From assembly GCA_037043235.1 (NCBI GenBank), contig JAWRVZ010000582.1, positions 62,001-126,000 on the forward strand: a DNA stretch of 64,000 nucleotides, given 5' to 3'. A program made the translations under genes and the position numbers. Positions 42,354-54,335 of this stretch are shown one piece after another; position 1 is the stretch's first letter, and each line of letters starts with the position of its first letter. This stretch comes from Rhodeus uyekii. Lineage: Eukaryota; Chordata; Actinopteri; Cypriniformes; Acheilognathidae. The notes beneath the pieces were generated by a model that was not told the origin of the DNA, did no database searches, and saw only the letters and a list, made by a program, of their open reading frames with translations.

Positions 42354-42720
42354 ATGAGCATATTTAGGGATTCTTATGTCTCCACTGCTTAGATAACTTT
42401 CGGAAGTGAGATTATGTTCAACGTCACTGACACTAAGTAATTCTGAGTAGCTCTCCAGAATTGGTGACCACTATGACAGACAGATGTCAAAAATTAAAAT
42501 TATAATGTTGTTGTTGCATTTTTTGTTTATTAGAAGGTCCAATGTACATATAATCTCATGTAGAAACAGAAAATCAGTGAGTGACTTCGTTTTCACATAC
42601 TTGCGACTTAATTATAATGAGTGCTAAGGTGTCACGTGTTACAGTGTGACAGTGTTACAGTGTTTTGCAAGGATAACTTGCAAAACATGACCATATTTTA
42701 AGACCTTTACTGTAAATTCA

Positions 42721-42726
42721 AATAAA
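42721..42726 (+). terminator. Predicted polyadenylation signal of the GVIN-like gene
   Basis: AATAAA about 370 bp after the stop codon. It is the best nearby match, and the cleavage site would be around 42740-42750. Confidence 0.5.
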
Positions 42727-42749
42727 ACACTGGAAAGGAAGATTTAAAA

Positions 42750-44530
42750 GCAAAATCATCAAATTCTATGTTTAACATTTCTTATTATGATCATCAAAAA
42801 CTTTTCACACTGTAACACAGGACATTCGCGTTCAGCCTTGATAGAGTGATAGAGTCTTTTTTGAGGAAAATATTTTACTATTACCATTGCAATATGTTGT
42901 GTGTGAATCATATTTTGAATATATATGTTATTATACCACAGGCAAACCAGCATGAAGTTGGACCCCCACCCAACGCAAAATAGTCTCGTTCGTTTGTGCT
43001 GCACACATTTTCATTTGTGCTGTTTTTTTTTTTTTTAGATATTAAAATAATAATTATAGGTCAATCTAGGTCACTCCCCCGCTCTTAATTCAGCCAAACT
43101 GGTCTTGTTCGTTTGTGTTTCATTTGTGCGGTTTCGGTTTATTAAATATTAAACATTTTATTATGGCGGATGACATCATCGGCCCTGTCAGCTCCAAATT
43201 TAACAAAAAAGGTCTTGTTCGTTTGTGCTCCGTTTGTGCTAGTGTTTTAATATCGAACATTATAGGTGCGTTATTAATGCTGGTATTACAATACTAATAA
43301 GAGTAAAATAGATCATTTATCTGGTCACAAATTTAAGATTCATTAGCAATGACTATTTTATTTCTGGTTTGTCATTTGTTAAATGTCTTACCAGCATATT
43401 TCATGCTAGTAAAGATGTTTTTATTAGAACGACAATTCAACTGTCTGGACTATTAAACAATTCAATAAACAATTATCTTTACTTACCTGGTCTCGCATTA
43501 CTTTTTATTTTATTTACAAAGATTATCTGCGACACTTCACTGCCAGCACTAGAACAATTGACACTTCTGGTCAAGATGCTCCTGTGAAAATCAATGTAGA
43601 GTTGAGAAAAGATCGATACAAAATCAAACTACAGAAGTCATTACTAAATCAAATTTCTGGCCAATAAAAGTACAAAAGTTTTAACACTATCAATTATAAC
43701 ATTATTAGTTAACTTCAAGAATAGTACAACATACAAGAGAGCTGATATTATCAATGTTTACTAAACAGAAAACTCATTGCTAATAATATTGCTAATAAAT
43801 ATAAAAATGCTAACTAGATGAGTAAAGTTTATAAACAAACTTTAAGTTGGCTTGAGAAAGCCTAGCCTGAAAGTTTAAATTAGTTGTAAAAGCTTCAAGC
43901 TTGAAAAGTTTTGAGAGTTTAAACTTTAAAAGATTTAACATGAATTGACATGTCTCTAGTGAGATTTATTTGGAGATTACTGATGATTCAGTTGAACAGT
44001 GAGTGGTCTGAAATATTAAAGAATAACAATGAATATTAAATATAAATCTAAAATCAACAACATTTACCTTGGTCATAAACATGATTAAATTATCAATTTA
44101 TTACAGAACTGTTGCAATACTTGGTCAGTCCACAAGATGGCATCTAGGGTACACACATAATCGGTGTTGTAACCAAATACGAAAAAATAAATTATAACTA
44201 TGCTTTTTGATCCTCAAAGTGTTGGAAAATTGCAATTAGTTTATAAAAATGTCTACGATTTAATTACATCCTTGGCTTTTAACGGTCAGTATTCACTAAT
44301 GTGAATAATACTTTGTTTTATTTCTATTTTAAAAACGTAATTAAGCATTATTTATATAGTCTTACCACTTTCAAAACAGACTGCAGTTACAGATGTATAA
44401 TGCCATCCTTCATGGGAAACAAAATAACTTAAATATTAGTATTTTTTTAAATCATTCCTGCACAAGTACAATGGGGAGAGTAATGCAGTTTTTTTCGAAT
44501 CTCAAGCAGTTTACAGTTTGAATCGATGTG
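42750..44530. other. AT-rich non-coding region
   Basis: No gene supported. The word GTTCGTTTGTG recurs at 42987, 43107 and 43218 within 230 bp, spaced 111-120 bp apart. It may be a decayed tandem repeat of about 115 bp. Otherwise nothing clear. Confidence 0.45.
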
Positions 44531-44935
44531 CCATGTTCCCTGTCAAAGGAACTCAACATTGTGTCAAACGCATATGGGAACGCCTTAGCGTGATTGTCTC
44601 TTGAAGCACAATGAAATCCAGGTGTGCGAGTGCACGTCGCCGAGGGTGACGTCATGAGCCAGGAGTATATAGAGCATGCCATGACCCGGAAGCCGCAGCT
44701 TTAGTGTCTTCAACAAGCGCTCGAAGCTAACGTGTGTGTGTGCATAGCTGGCTGTAAGTTTGTTCTTTTTGATCACTTACCTTTTGAAATGGCGGATACA
44801 GAGTCCTTTCAGGTCTGAGGACTGTCCTCCAGGCTAAGGCGGCCAAGAGCAAGAGGCCCTGACCCCAGCGTCCTTCGGCCTCACAGGGGTCCCCCCGCTG
44901 GTCTACCTCGAGGGGTAGATAAGTGCCCTGCAAGT

Positions 44936-46480
44936 GTGGTAGCGGGCCTGATACCTCGAGAGGGCCGGGTCATGCTCTCCGCAGGCAGCTCCTTCCAGTC
45001 GTGTTCCTCTCGGGATACGCTGGACAGGTCGCTCTCTCTGAGGAGAGTCCTAGAGCATCTACTCCGGCGGCTCTCTGGTATCTACCAGGGCCCCGGAGTG
45101 GAAAAATATATCTGTTCAGAGGTTGGTCTCGAGAGGCTGATACCCCTAGTAGATTTCATGACAGCGTGGCTAAGTCTGCCAGGTATCTCTCGTTGGGTCC
45201 TGCCTATGGGGGTTCTGTCAACCGTGGTGGACCCCAAGCAGGCTCTGCTCATGGAACAGGAAGTAGACTCACTGCTGAGGAAGGAGGCAATAGAGTATGT
45301 TCCTCTCTCAGCCAGAGATTCTGGCTTTTACGGATATTTCCACGTCTCCATCCTTCCACAGCATTGGAAGTTCCTCAGATTCGCCTTCGGGGGCAAGGCT
45401 TATCAGTACCGAGTTCTTCCGTTCGGCCTGGCTTTGTCTCCACGCACTTTCACCAAGTGCGTGGATGCAGCTCTAGCTCTGCTCCGTTCTCGAGGGATCC
45501 GGATCTTAAATTACATCGACGACTGGCTCATTCTGGCCCAGTTTCGAGAGATTGCGGTGCGACATCGAAATGTCGTTTTCGCGCACATGAAGGAACTTGG
45601 GCTAAGACATCAAAAAGAGTGTGCTCTTGCCGAGGTAGAGCACTACATTCCTCGGCGTCGTATGGGACTCTGTGTTGATGTCAGCACGGCTTTCCCCCGT
45701 GCGCATCGCCACAATCCTATCTTCAGTCAACGACATAAAGCTAGGCCAGCTGGTCACTGTCAGACACTTCCAGAGAGTTCTGGAACTCATGGCGGCGGCC
45801 TCCTGTGTGATACCACTGGGCCTGCTCCACATGAAACATCTGCAGTGGTGGCTCAAGACCAGGGGGTTTTCCCCTTGAGAAAATCCTTGCCGCCTGATCA
45901 AGGTTTCAAGGCGCTGCCTGCGGGCCTTGCATCAGTGGAAGAGTCCCTGGTTTCTTGCCCAAAGACTTGTACTGGGACCAATCTGTCACCGCGTGATGCT
46001 GTCGACAGACGCCTCCCACTCAGGTTGGGGGGCGGTCTTGAGAGACCACTCAGCTCAGGGTCTGTGGAGCGGACGTTGCCTCTCCCTGCATATAAATGCG
46101 CTGGAAATGTTGGCCGTCTGGAAGGCGCTTCAGGCCTTTCTTCCAGACCTTTGGGGACACCACATGGTGGTCTCCTACATAAATCACCAGGGAGGTCTCC
46201 GCTCTCGTCAGCTTTGCAAGCTAGCTGGGCGGATCCTCCTCTGGGCCCAGAACAAACTCTGCTCTCTCAGAGCAGTGTACATTCCGGAGCAATGGGAAGC
46301 AAGGGATTCCGGTGATCCCAGAACACAGGAGCAGACCTCCTGTCTCCTGTCGAGGCCCGGGGAATGGATGCTCTACACCGAGGTGGTGGAGCAGATTTGG
46401 GAGAAGTTCGGTCAGGCTCAAGTGGACCTCATTGCGTTCCACGAGGCGACCCATTGCCCTCTGTGGTACTCCCTCCTCCA
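44936..46480 (+). pseudogene. DIRS-C reverse transcriptase-RNase H with in-frame deletion
   Basis: The long frame starts before LRRVLEHLLRRLSGIYQG and continues through PLVDFMTAWLSLPGISRWVL and LLRKEAIEYVPLSARDSGFY. It then joins directly to YFHVSILPQHWKFLRFAFGG, missing the segment with the first catalytic Asp. YRVLPFGLALSPRTFTKCVD and ILNYIDDWLILAQ (YIDD) follow. RNase H frames continue at 45927-46480 with LSTDASHSGWGAVLRD and LHINALEMLAVWKALQ. The deletion is in frame, so the frame looks long, but the palm domain is incomplete. Confidence 0.87.
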
Positions 46481-46779
46481 CCCAGCCCCTCTAGGGCTGG
46501 ATGCGATGCAACAGGAGTGGCCGAGGCTACCCCTGTATGCCTTTCCCCCGTATCCCTGCTCCTGGGGGTTCTAGAGAAAGTTTGCCAGAACAGGGTCGGT
46601 CTCACCTTAATTGCCCAGCGGTGGCCAGGCAGGGTGTGGTTCTCGGACTTAGTGTCCCTCATAGACGGCACTCCTTGGGAGATTCCCGTCAGAGTGGACC
46701 TTCTGTCCCAGGCTCAGGGCAGGATCCTTCATCCTCGCCCGGAACTGTGGAATCTGTGGGTCTGGCCTATGAGGAGGCC

Positions 46780-47745
46780 CGACTCATAGACTCTGGTCTC
46801 TCGACTGACCATTCTCCACTCTAGAGCCCCGTACACGAGGAAACTCTACGCTCGGAAGTGGAAAACCTTCACTTCCTGGTGCAGCGACAAACATTTAGAC
46901 CCAGTGACCTGCCAAGTTGGTATCATTCTGGATTTTCTACAAGAAATGTTCGCTGCCGGGCTGTCCCCCTCCACGCTTAAGGTGTACATGGCTGCCATTT
47001 CGGCTTACCACGTTCCCCCAAGTGGTACCCCTTTGGGTCGGGACCCCCCAGTATTGAATTTCCTTCTTGGCACTTTGAGGCTAAGGCCTGCGGTACGCTC
47101 TTGGGTACTGTCCCAGGCACCCTTTGAGCCGCTCGAGGACATCTCGGAGAAATTCCTCACCCTTAAAACAGTTTTCCTTTTAGCCATCTCCTCCTTTAAG
47201 AGGGTTGGCAACCTTCAGGCCCTCTCTGTGGCCCCTTCCTGTCTGGAGTTTGCTCCTGGCTTGGTGAAAGCCTTACTCTTTCCCAGACCGGGATATATCC
47301 CTAAAGTGCTTTCGAGCCCCGCTCGTCACACTATACTGCAGGCCTTATATCCTCCACCCTTTCTTGATCATGACCAGGAGTCCAAGAACATGGTCTGTCC
47401 AGCACGAGCACTGGACACCTACGTCCGCAGAGCAGCTTCATGGCGTAGGTCAGACCAACTCTTTGTATGCTTCGGGGCTCCTAAGGGAGCTCCAGCATCA
47501 AAACCAACTCTGAGCAGGTGGATAGTCGAGCCTATCTCCCTGGCTTATGATCTGGCGGGTCAGCAGTGTCCTCTGCATGTCTACACCCACTCTACCTATG
47601 GAGCATGGCAACCTCTAAAGCTTTTTTCGCAGGGGCTCCCCTTGCTGATATTTGTGATGCGGCTGGCTGGTCCTCACCACATACCTTTTTTAGGTTCTAC
47701 CAACTAGACCTTAACCCCGCTGTGGGAACTTTGACCCTTTCGTAG
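46780..47745 (+). pseudogene. DIRS-C tyrosine recombinase, frameshifted at the active site
   Basis: From 46904 the frame reads QVGIILDFLQEMFAAGLSPS, LKVYMAAISAYHVPPSGTPL and later VLSSPARHTILQALYPP, then TYVRRAASWRRSDQLFVCFG, the normal catalytic-domain lead. At 47588-47602 the expected HSTR reads HSTY and the frame is off by one. The original frame, with FFAGAPLADICDAAGWSSP and the FRFY Tyr box, resumes further along in another frame. So the catalytic Arg and all downstream residues are lost from the open frame. Confidence 0.88.
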
Positions 47746-47893
47746 TGAGCTACGTTAGCTGGGCCTACTCCATACGCTGAGGCGGCGTGGGTTTTCCTCG
47801 TTCCCATATGCATTCGACGCAGTATTGAGTTCCCTTGACAGTGAACGTCTCGGGTTACTTACGTAACCCTAGTTCCCTTAGAGGGAACGAGAC

Positions 47894-48099
47894 CCATTAT
47901 TGTGTGACGTCAGAATTAAGGGACGGGTCGCACGTAGTGTTGGGGGTTTCCGCATAATTGGGCTCCTTTTGGTCATGTCCGACCGGAAAAAAAAATGCAT
48001 TGGGCTGGTTGATAAAAATTGGGCTGGTTTTTGATGCAAAACCCGCCCAAATTTCATATATAAATGCATATAAATTCCATTAAAACAAGCTTACCATTA
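47894..48099. other. Short unassigned repeat-like segment
   Basis: Contains a near-duplicate phrase, TTGGGCTGGTTGATAAAAAT and TTGGGCTGGTTTTTG, within 35 bp. Nothing else recognised. Confidence 0.4.
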
Positions 48100-48857
48100 A
48101 CAATCGTCTCTCTCTCTATATACACCAATGTGTTCGTTAAATATAGCAATTTATGACAAAATTCAAAATGTCCGACGCTCAAAATGGACGATATGGGAAA
48201 ATTTGCATAACTCGGCATGATACACTGAATCTAAAGAGACCAGTTTTATGATTTTTGGCCAAAGCGTTCAGGAGCAAAAATGTCACTTTTTTTTGGGTGG
48301 TCATCTTCTGACCACTAGGGGGCACTGCACCAAAACTCTGCAGATACTCTCAGATCATCATTGACATAACTAACACCAAGTTTGGTCAGAATACACAAAT
48401 GCATTGCGGAGATATAGCCTCGATTTCATTTTTGCAGCGATTTTGTCGAATTCTTTCGCAAGTTATTCGTAAACGGTTTGACGAATCAACTTGATTTCCA
48501 TAACTTTTGGTCAACATAGTCTGGAGATGATGTGGTTCAATTTTTGTCAAAATCAGACTTACGGCCTAGGAGGAGTTTGAAAAAGTTGGCTTATTGTAAA
48601 ATTCAAGATGGCGGAAATTTTTCATTGCAATCGAATCGTCTTGAGCCAAGTGGACAAAGAATTCAGTGGACAATGGAATTTTGTTTCTAGCCCTTATGGT
48701 TCAAGAGTTATTAGCATAAACGTGACTGTAAATTTGGACAGTTGGTGGTGCTAGAGGGATTGACTTCATCCATCCAATTGTTCTGGTCAATGATTAGACT
48801 GTCCTCTATACGTGTGCCAAATTTCATAACTTTCCCCCAAACGGTACTATGGGCTGC
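48100..48857 (-). repeat. Partial, reversed copy of the GGGGCCAAGCAC repeat
   Basis: Its reverse complement follows about 20955-21700: ACCACTAGGGGGCACTG, TAAACGGTTTGACGAATCAA and GGAAATTTTTCATTGC match that region. The left end is truncated and the right end stops at GGGCTGC, where an LTR begins at 48858. About a third of the family length is present. Confidence 0.7.
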
Positions 48858-50065
48858 TGTAGCGAAATCAGCTCAAGGTAATCGGGGTAGTGGGATCTAT
48901 GTATATAGTTTGATCATGTGTTATGACCAAATATGCACATAGATCCAGCTTAAAGGGAATTGTGTATATTGATAATCATAACAGATTACAATTAATTATG
49001 AATACAAGTAGCTTGATTTGGCTTATAGAATTGATTAATATGTGCGCTCATATGAGCCGCGCGATCTTTATGAACTTTAACAAAGATCATCTTCATCGTC
49101 ATAAAGAAGAATCTTTCATTATCGTACCAAAGTACTTAGCATTGTAGCAAGATGCAAACGTAGAAGTGACTTACTCAAGAATATTACAGAATCAATCATG
49201 TGTGATTATATACACAATGTTTTATTAAACAAAATACGAAAACAAACGTTAAACACAAAACATAGACTTAACGGAGAGTGAGAGAAAGAGATGTTTGAGA
49301 GAGAAAGAGGGAGAGAGAGAGAGAGAGAAGTAAGGAAGCGACATTCCTACATACAATTAAACCTTTGAGAAAACCATCATGGAAATTCACCTTTAAAAAG
49401 GGGCAGCTAAGCTTTAAACGCATTTAGAGTTCGTAAAACGATACTTGCATTGGGTTTCCCGTGTGTGTGGAGTTACCAAACCTTGCGTTGAGAGAGTTGC
49501 TTTGGTTGGATGCTGGTTTGTTTCTTGGGTCCTTTGTTTGAATCGCGGGAGATTCAAATGGCTGTTTGTTCTGAAGGTGCGGTCGCTGGAGGCTGCCTGA
49601 AAGGCCCTACCCCCACAGGAGCAAAGATGTACAGGAAGGCAGGAAAAGGGTTCAGGAGAGAATCAAGAGAGAGAGATGTTTGAATCTCAGGGGTCTTATA
49701 GAAACATAGGGACACTCCCACACCTTGGATGAGGAGCCAATCGCTGGCTTGGAGGTGCATGCTGGGAAATTTCCTTTTGTCTCCGTTCACCCTAATTTGC
49801 ATCATTTATTATCCTGTGTGGAACTTACTCAGATTTCATCAAACAAGGGTAGAAATTATATAATACAAAGAAAAACGGTACCAAGAAAGATAGAAAGACA
49901 TAAAAGACATTTCAAACAATGTTATACTTACTTAAAGGTCTAAATGAACTACCAAAAATAACTAAAAAGATTACAACATGGAGGGCATGCATACATCAGG
50001 AAATATCATAAACAAGATGGCTGAAGATGAGTTTACATTGTATGTAGACGTTTTTGTATATTCCA

Positions 50066-50096
<31 letters not shown>

Positions 50097-50272
50097 GTTC
50101 ATTCTGTGGAATGTGGGTGTCAGGAGATGGTCGGGGGAACAAAGGGTTTTATGGCCCCCAGGGCCATAAAATGACCGTGAGTGAGCCTTCAAGTCTCACT
50201 CTGTTAATTCAAAGTCACAGATCAGATATTTGTTTTTGATCGATCAATTTGAGACACCATCCAGATGCTACA
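48858..50272 (-). repeat. 3' LTR (1415 bp)
   Basis: Shares most of its length with the right LTR. It has a short GA tract (49305-49330) and a GT tract (50067-50092). It lacks a 28-bp stretch near the left side and a 50-bp stretch that are present in the other LTR. Confidence 0.88.
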
Positions 50273-52787
50273 TATTCCCCCCTTCTGGCCGATGAAGTTC
50301 GTGTTTGGACATCATCGGACAGTAGTTCAGATAGTTGAATGGAAGGTGGATCAATGATGATTGATGTCATTGATCATCAGTGGCAGTTGAATCAACGGGT
50401 GCATTGACAGTGTCACTTGTCATCTTTCAGTCAGTTCACTTGAGGCATGAGTTTGCTTGGGGCTGCGGGAAGTGGTTAAGGCTTTATGTACCCTGAAACA
50501 AACATGTAACAAACTGACCTAGTGCTGGTGGCCGGAGGACAGCAGGTGGACATTACTTCTCAGGCACAAGATGTCTGCAGGTTGCTTTGTTCTGGTGGCG
50601 TTGCCGATTTGAGCTTTTGAGCTGTGTTGGGTTGAGAGTCAGAAGTTTGTCCTTTGCAATACTTCTCTGGTGGGTCCTGTTCAGGGAGCCGTTTTACTCA
50701 TGTCCGAAGCTCTTGTAACTCTGGGGTAGGCTTGTCTGGCCATCCCAGTGCAAATTGACACTTTTTTGAAAGAAGATGTTGTTGTCGACTGCTGTTGGTC
50801 CTCTCGTGGCGTTTGCATGTTGAGGTCTTTGTCACTGCATGTGTTGTTTCAGCGTTGGTGTGACTGAAGCCTATCCTTTCTGCAACTGCAGAGGCCTTCA
50901 GGAAACTGATGGGTGACCCTTTGAGTGGAGAGTTTTGGTTTATCCCTCCTTTCCTTTGGTGCTGTGCACAGGGCTGGGGGAGATTTGCACTGCTGATGTG
51001 GCGTTCAGTAGGGTACCTCTTTTGTAGAGTTCGCTTTCAGTTGATCAGACTGTGTCAGTTCTCTCTGGACCAGGTTGAGCTTGTCTCTACTGCAGCTGAA
51101 CTGTTGTGTCCGGGTTCGGACTTCAGCTCTTGGAGGGCAGTGTTGAGGTGAGTGATGCAGATCAGATGGAAATTCACCCCCCTTTTCTCAATCTTCAGTT
51201 CCAGATCAAGGGTAGGCTGACATGAGTGGCAGTGTTATGCTGGTGGGAGTGTTGACCACCAACAATCTCTGCTTGTGAACTGAGTGTTTCTGTGAGTTTG
51301 AGTTGGAACTGTCAGCCAGGTAGCATCTGACGTACTCTGCCACGTCTTTGCTGCATGCCAGGTCAGTATGCCACTGGTTTCAAGTGGCTTTTTGGTGCAT
51401 GGTGTCTGGTGCATGGTGCGTCATGGGCATATGTTGGCATGACCCCTCCTTGGCACGGTGTCACCACTAGCCTTGGCGCTGTGAGGACATCCGGGACATA
51501 CCACAGCATGTTTGCTTTCACGTGCAACATGTGTTTGATGTTGTGCAGCTGTCAGAAGCAAAGGGCAGTAGTGAGTTCAAAGGTGCTAGACCGGGTTGTA
51601 GGTGGGGTCTGAGAGGTGGTTGAACACAGCTGGCCTGGATTTGTCAGTCTGGAAGAACAGCCATGTAGTTGGAGATTTTTTTCGAGCCAGCGTGAGCGCC
51701 TGTGATGCGGGCACTTGTGGCATAGGATGTCGCAGTCAGTGTGTTTTAGCTGCAACGTTAGGGTGGGTGGGTGGGTTGTTGGTGACCCTAGAGTGCACGC
51801 GCATCAGTTCAGTCAATCCAGTCTTTTTTCAAGACCAGGTTGAATTAAGAGTCTTTTGATAGGCAGTCTTTTGCTTGGTCTGGGCTTTGTGGGCCAAGTC
51901 CTGCAGCTGTTGGATGGGCATGCTTCATGGACAGACCAAAACTTCAAGGTGATGACTCACTGTGGGATGCAGATTTCAGAGGAACGGAGTTTTGATGTTG
52001 GAATCCTTCTCCATTCCTGGCTCGTTTGTGCTCTGAAGTAGGATCGTTGCAGTCGGTTGTGTTGCACCTGTGGTGTTTCTAGTTGGCCCTGTTTAAGGTT
52101 CACGGCGGCGATGAGCCCGTGGTCTAATTCAGGGTCCAAAACCCTGTGATCGAAGCCTATCGCAGCTGCTGGGAGTCTGTCTTGACAGTTTCTGCTTGCC
52201 GATCTAGGAAACTGCTCACCTTGACATGAATCTGAGCAAATGAAATCTGTCCCATGTGGTCATTGTTCAAAGTTTGCAAAAGTCTGTGTCCTGCGGGTAG
52301 GCGTGTTGTGGCCTCCTGCAGGGTTTGGGATGAGTGTGGGGATGTTTCTCGCCAGCTTGTCAATTCTTTGGAGCTGTGCCATGTCTTGTGGCAGGTCTCT
52401 TGACAAGGTTCCCCCCTTCGTTGCTGATTGGGGTTCTGGGATGCTGGCGGGTGACACTTGGATCAGTGGGCTTTCACCCCCTCTTTGGGGCTGCTCTGCA
52501 GAGAGATTTCTTCGTCTCTGCTAATGCGATTTTAATATGTGACTGCAGTTTTAACGGATTTACTTGGTTAACAAAGGCTAAATGATAGACAAATAGACCT
52601 TGTTAACAGAAGGAGCTGGGATCAGTTCTGAGCTCATTCATTTTGGGCAGAGCGAGTCCTGCTCACTCCTCGAGATGCGCGTATAACAAACAAACAAACA
52701 AATAATATACATACACTCACATATGTATTGAAACTGAATTTACCCAAGAGTATGTTTAAAACGTTGCCCGCATTCTCCACCATTATA
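50273..52787 (-). other. Interior of the long-LTR element
   Basis: No gag, RT or integrase signature found on either strand. Minus-strand open pieces exist (51552-51755 with CDILCHKCPHHRRSRWLEKN; 51957-52457 with short frames) but none is convincing. It may be a decayed pol region or a non-coding interior. Confidence 0.5.
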
Positions 52788-53277
52788 TGTAACGAAACCA
52801 GCTCAAGGTAATCGGGGTAGTGGGATCTATGAATATACTTTGATCATGTGTTATGACCAAATATGCACATAGATCCAGCTTAAAGGGAATTGTGTATATT
52901 GATAATTAATCATAACGGATTACAATTAATTATGAATACAAGTAGCTTGATTTGGCTTATAGAATTGATTAATTCTAACATTGAATTCAAAGCAGCGGCC
53001 ATTTGTGCGCTCATATGAGCCGCGCAATCTTTATGAACTTTAACAAAGATCATCTTCATCGTCATAAAGAAGAATCTTTCATTATCGTACCAAAGTACTT
53101 AGCATTGTAGCAAGATGCAAACGTAGAAGTGACTTACTCAAGAATATTACAGAATCAATCATGTGTGATTATATACACAATGTTTTATTAAACAAAATAC
53201 GAAAACAAACGTTAAACACAAAACATAGACTTAACGGAGAGTGAGAGAAAGAGATGTTTGAGAGAGAGAGAGAGAGG

Positions 53278-53326
<49 letters not shown>

Positions 53327-54335
53327 AAGGAAGCGACATTCCTACAGACAATTAAACCTTTGAGAAAACCATCATGGAAATGCACCTTTAAAAAGGGGCA
53401 GCTAAGCTTTAAACGCATTTAGAGTTCATAAAACGATTCTTGCATTGGGTTTCCCGTGTGTGTGGAGTTACCAAACCTTGCGTTGAGAGAGTTGCTTTGG
53501 TTGGATGCTGGTTTGTTTCTTGGGTCCTTTGTTTGAATTGCGGGAGATTCAAATGGCTGTTTGTTCTGAAGATGCGGTCGCTGGAGGCTCCCTGAAAGGC
53601 CCTGCCCCCACAGGAGCAAAGATGTACAGGAAGGCAGGAAAAGGGTTCAGGAGAGAATCAAGAGAGAGAGATGTTTGAATCTCAGGGGTCTTATAGAAAC
53701 ATAGGGACACTCCCACACCTTGGATGAGGAGCCAATCGCTGGCTTGGAGGTGCATGCTGGGAAATTTCCTTTTGTCTCCGTTCACCCTAATTTGCATCAT
53801 TTATTATCCTGTGTGGAACTTACTCAGATTTCATCAAACAAGAGTAAAAATTATATAATGCATTTCAGCATTAAACAAAATACAAATTCGGAAAGAGCAG
53901 GCTGAGAGAAGAAAAACGGTACCAAGAAAGATAGAAAGACATAAAGACATTTCTCTTAAACAAGGTTATACGTACTTAAAGGTCTAAATGAACTACCAAA
54001 AATAACTAAAAAGATTTTCAACATGGAGGGCATGCATACATCAGGAAATATCAAAAACAAGATGGCTGAAGATGAGTTTACATTGTATGTAGACGTTTTT
54101 GTATATTCCATGTGTGTGTGTATATGTGTGTGTGTGTCAGGAGATGGTGTGTGTGTGTGTAGATGTTCATTCTGTGGAATGTGGGTGTCAGGAGATGGTC
54201 GGGGGAACAAAGGGTTTTATGGCCCCCAGGGCCATAAAATGACCGTGAGTGAGCCTTCAAGTCTCACTCTGTTAATTCAAAGTCACAGATCAGATATTTG
54301 TTTTTGATCGATCAATTTGAGACACCATCCAGATG
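52788..54335 (-). repeat. 5' LTR (1548 bp)
   Basis: Long match to the left LTR. It carries an expanded GA tract (about 53259-53322), an extra segment around 53860-53910 and a GT/TATGTG tract at 54113-54160, so the two LTRs have diverged by indels at simple repeats. Confidence 0.88.

Larger units (their letters stand above)
44534..47893 (+). mobile_element. DIRS1-type retrotransposon, copy C, internally deleted
   Basis: The left end (GTTCCCTGTCAAAGGAACTC ... CATATGGGAACGCCTTAGCG) and the right end at 47800-47893 (…GTTACTTACGTAACCC … CGAGAC) match the termini of DIRS-A. It shares GTATATA promoter-like words at 44661-44672. Between about 44795 and 44830 the sequence jumps from the gag start to the gag end, so most of gag is deleted. 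RT-RNase H (44936-46480) and recombinase (46780-47745) follow. The family is closer to copy A than to copy B. Confidence 0.88.
48858..54335 (-). mobile_element. LTR retrotransposon with long LTRs and no recognisable coding capacity
   Basis: Two long direct repeats (48858-50272 and 52788-54335) begin TGTARCGAAAYCAGCTCAAG; the left one ends CCAGATGCTACA. On the minus strand the tract AGAAGGGGGGAA lies next to the left LTR (50274-50287), a polypurine tract. TGGTGGAGAATGCGGGC lies 2-3 bp inside the right LTR (52766-52784), a possible tRNA primer site. This sets the orientation as minus. The 2.5-kb interior has only short open frames. It resembles a large non-autonomous LTR derivative. The right LTR lacks the last five bases. 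Confidence 0.82.

Noticed and set aside
42759..43587. Short frames of 60-81 aa after the GVIN gene
   Set aside because: AT-rich sequence, no motif, no supporting splice or promoter signals.
50909..52585. Several plus-strand frames of 80-94 aa in the long-LTR element
   Set aside because: They oppose the inferred orientation of the element and show no motif.
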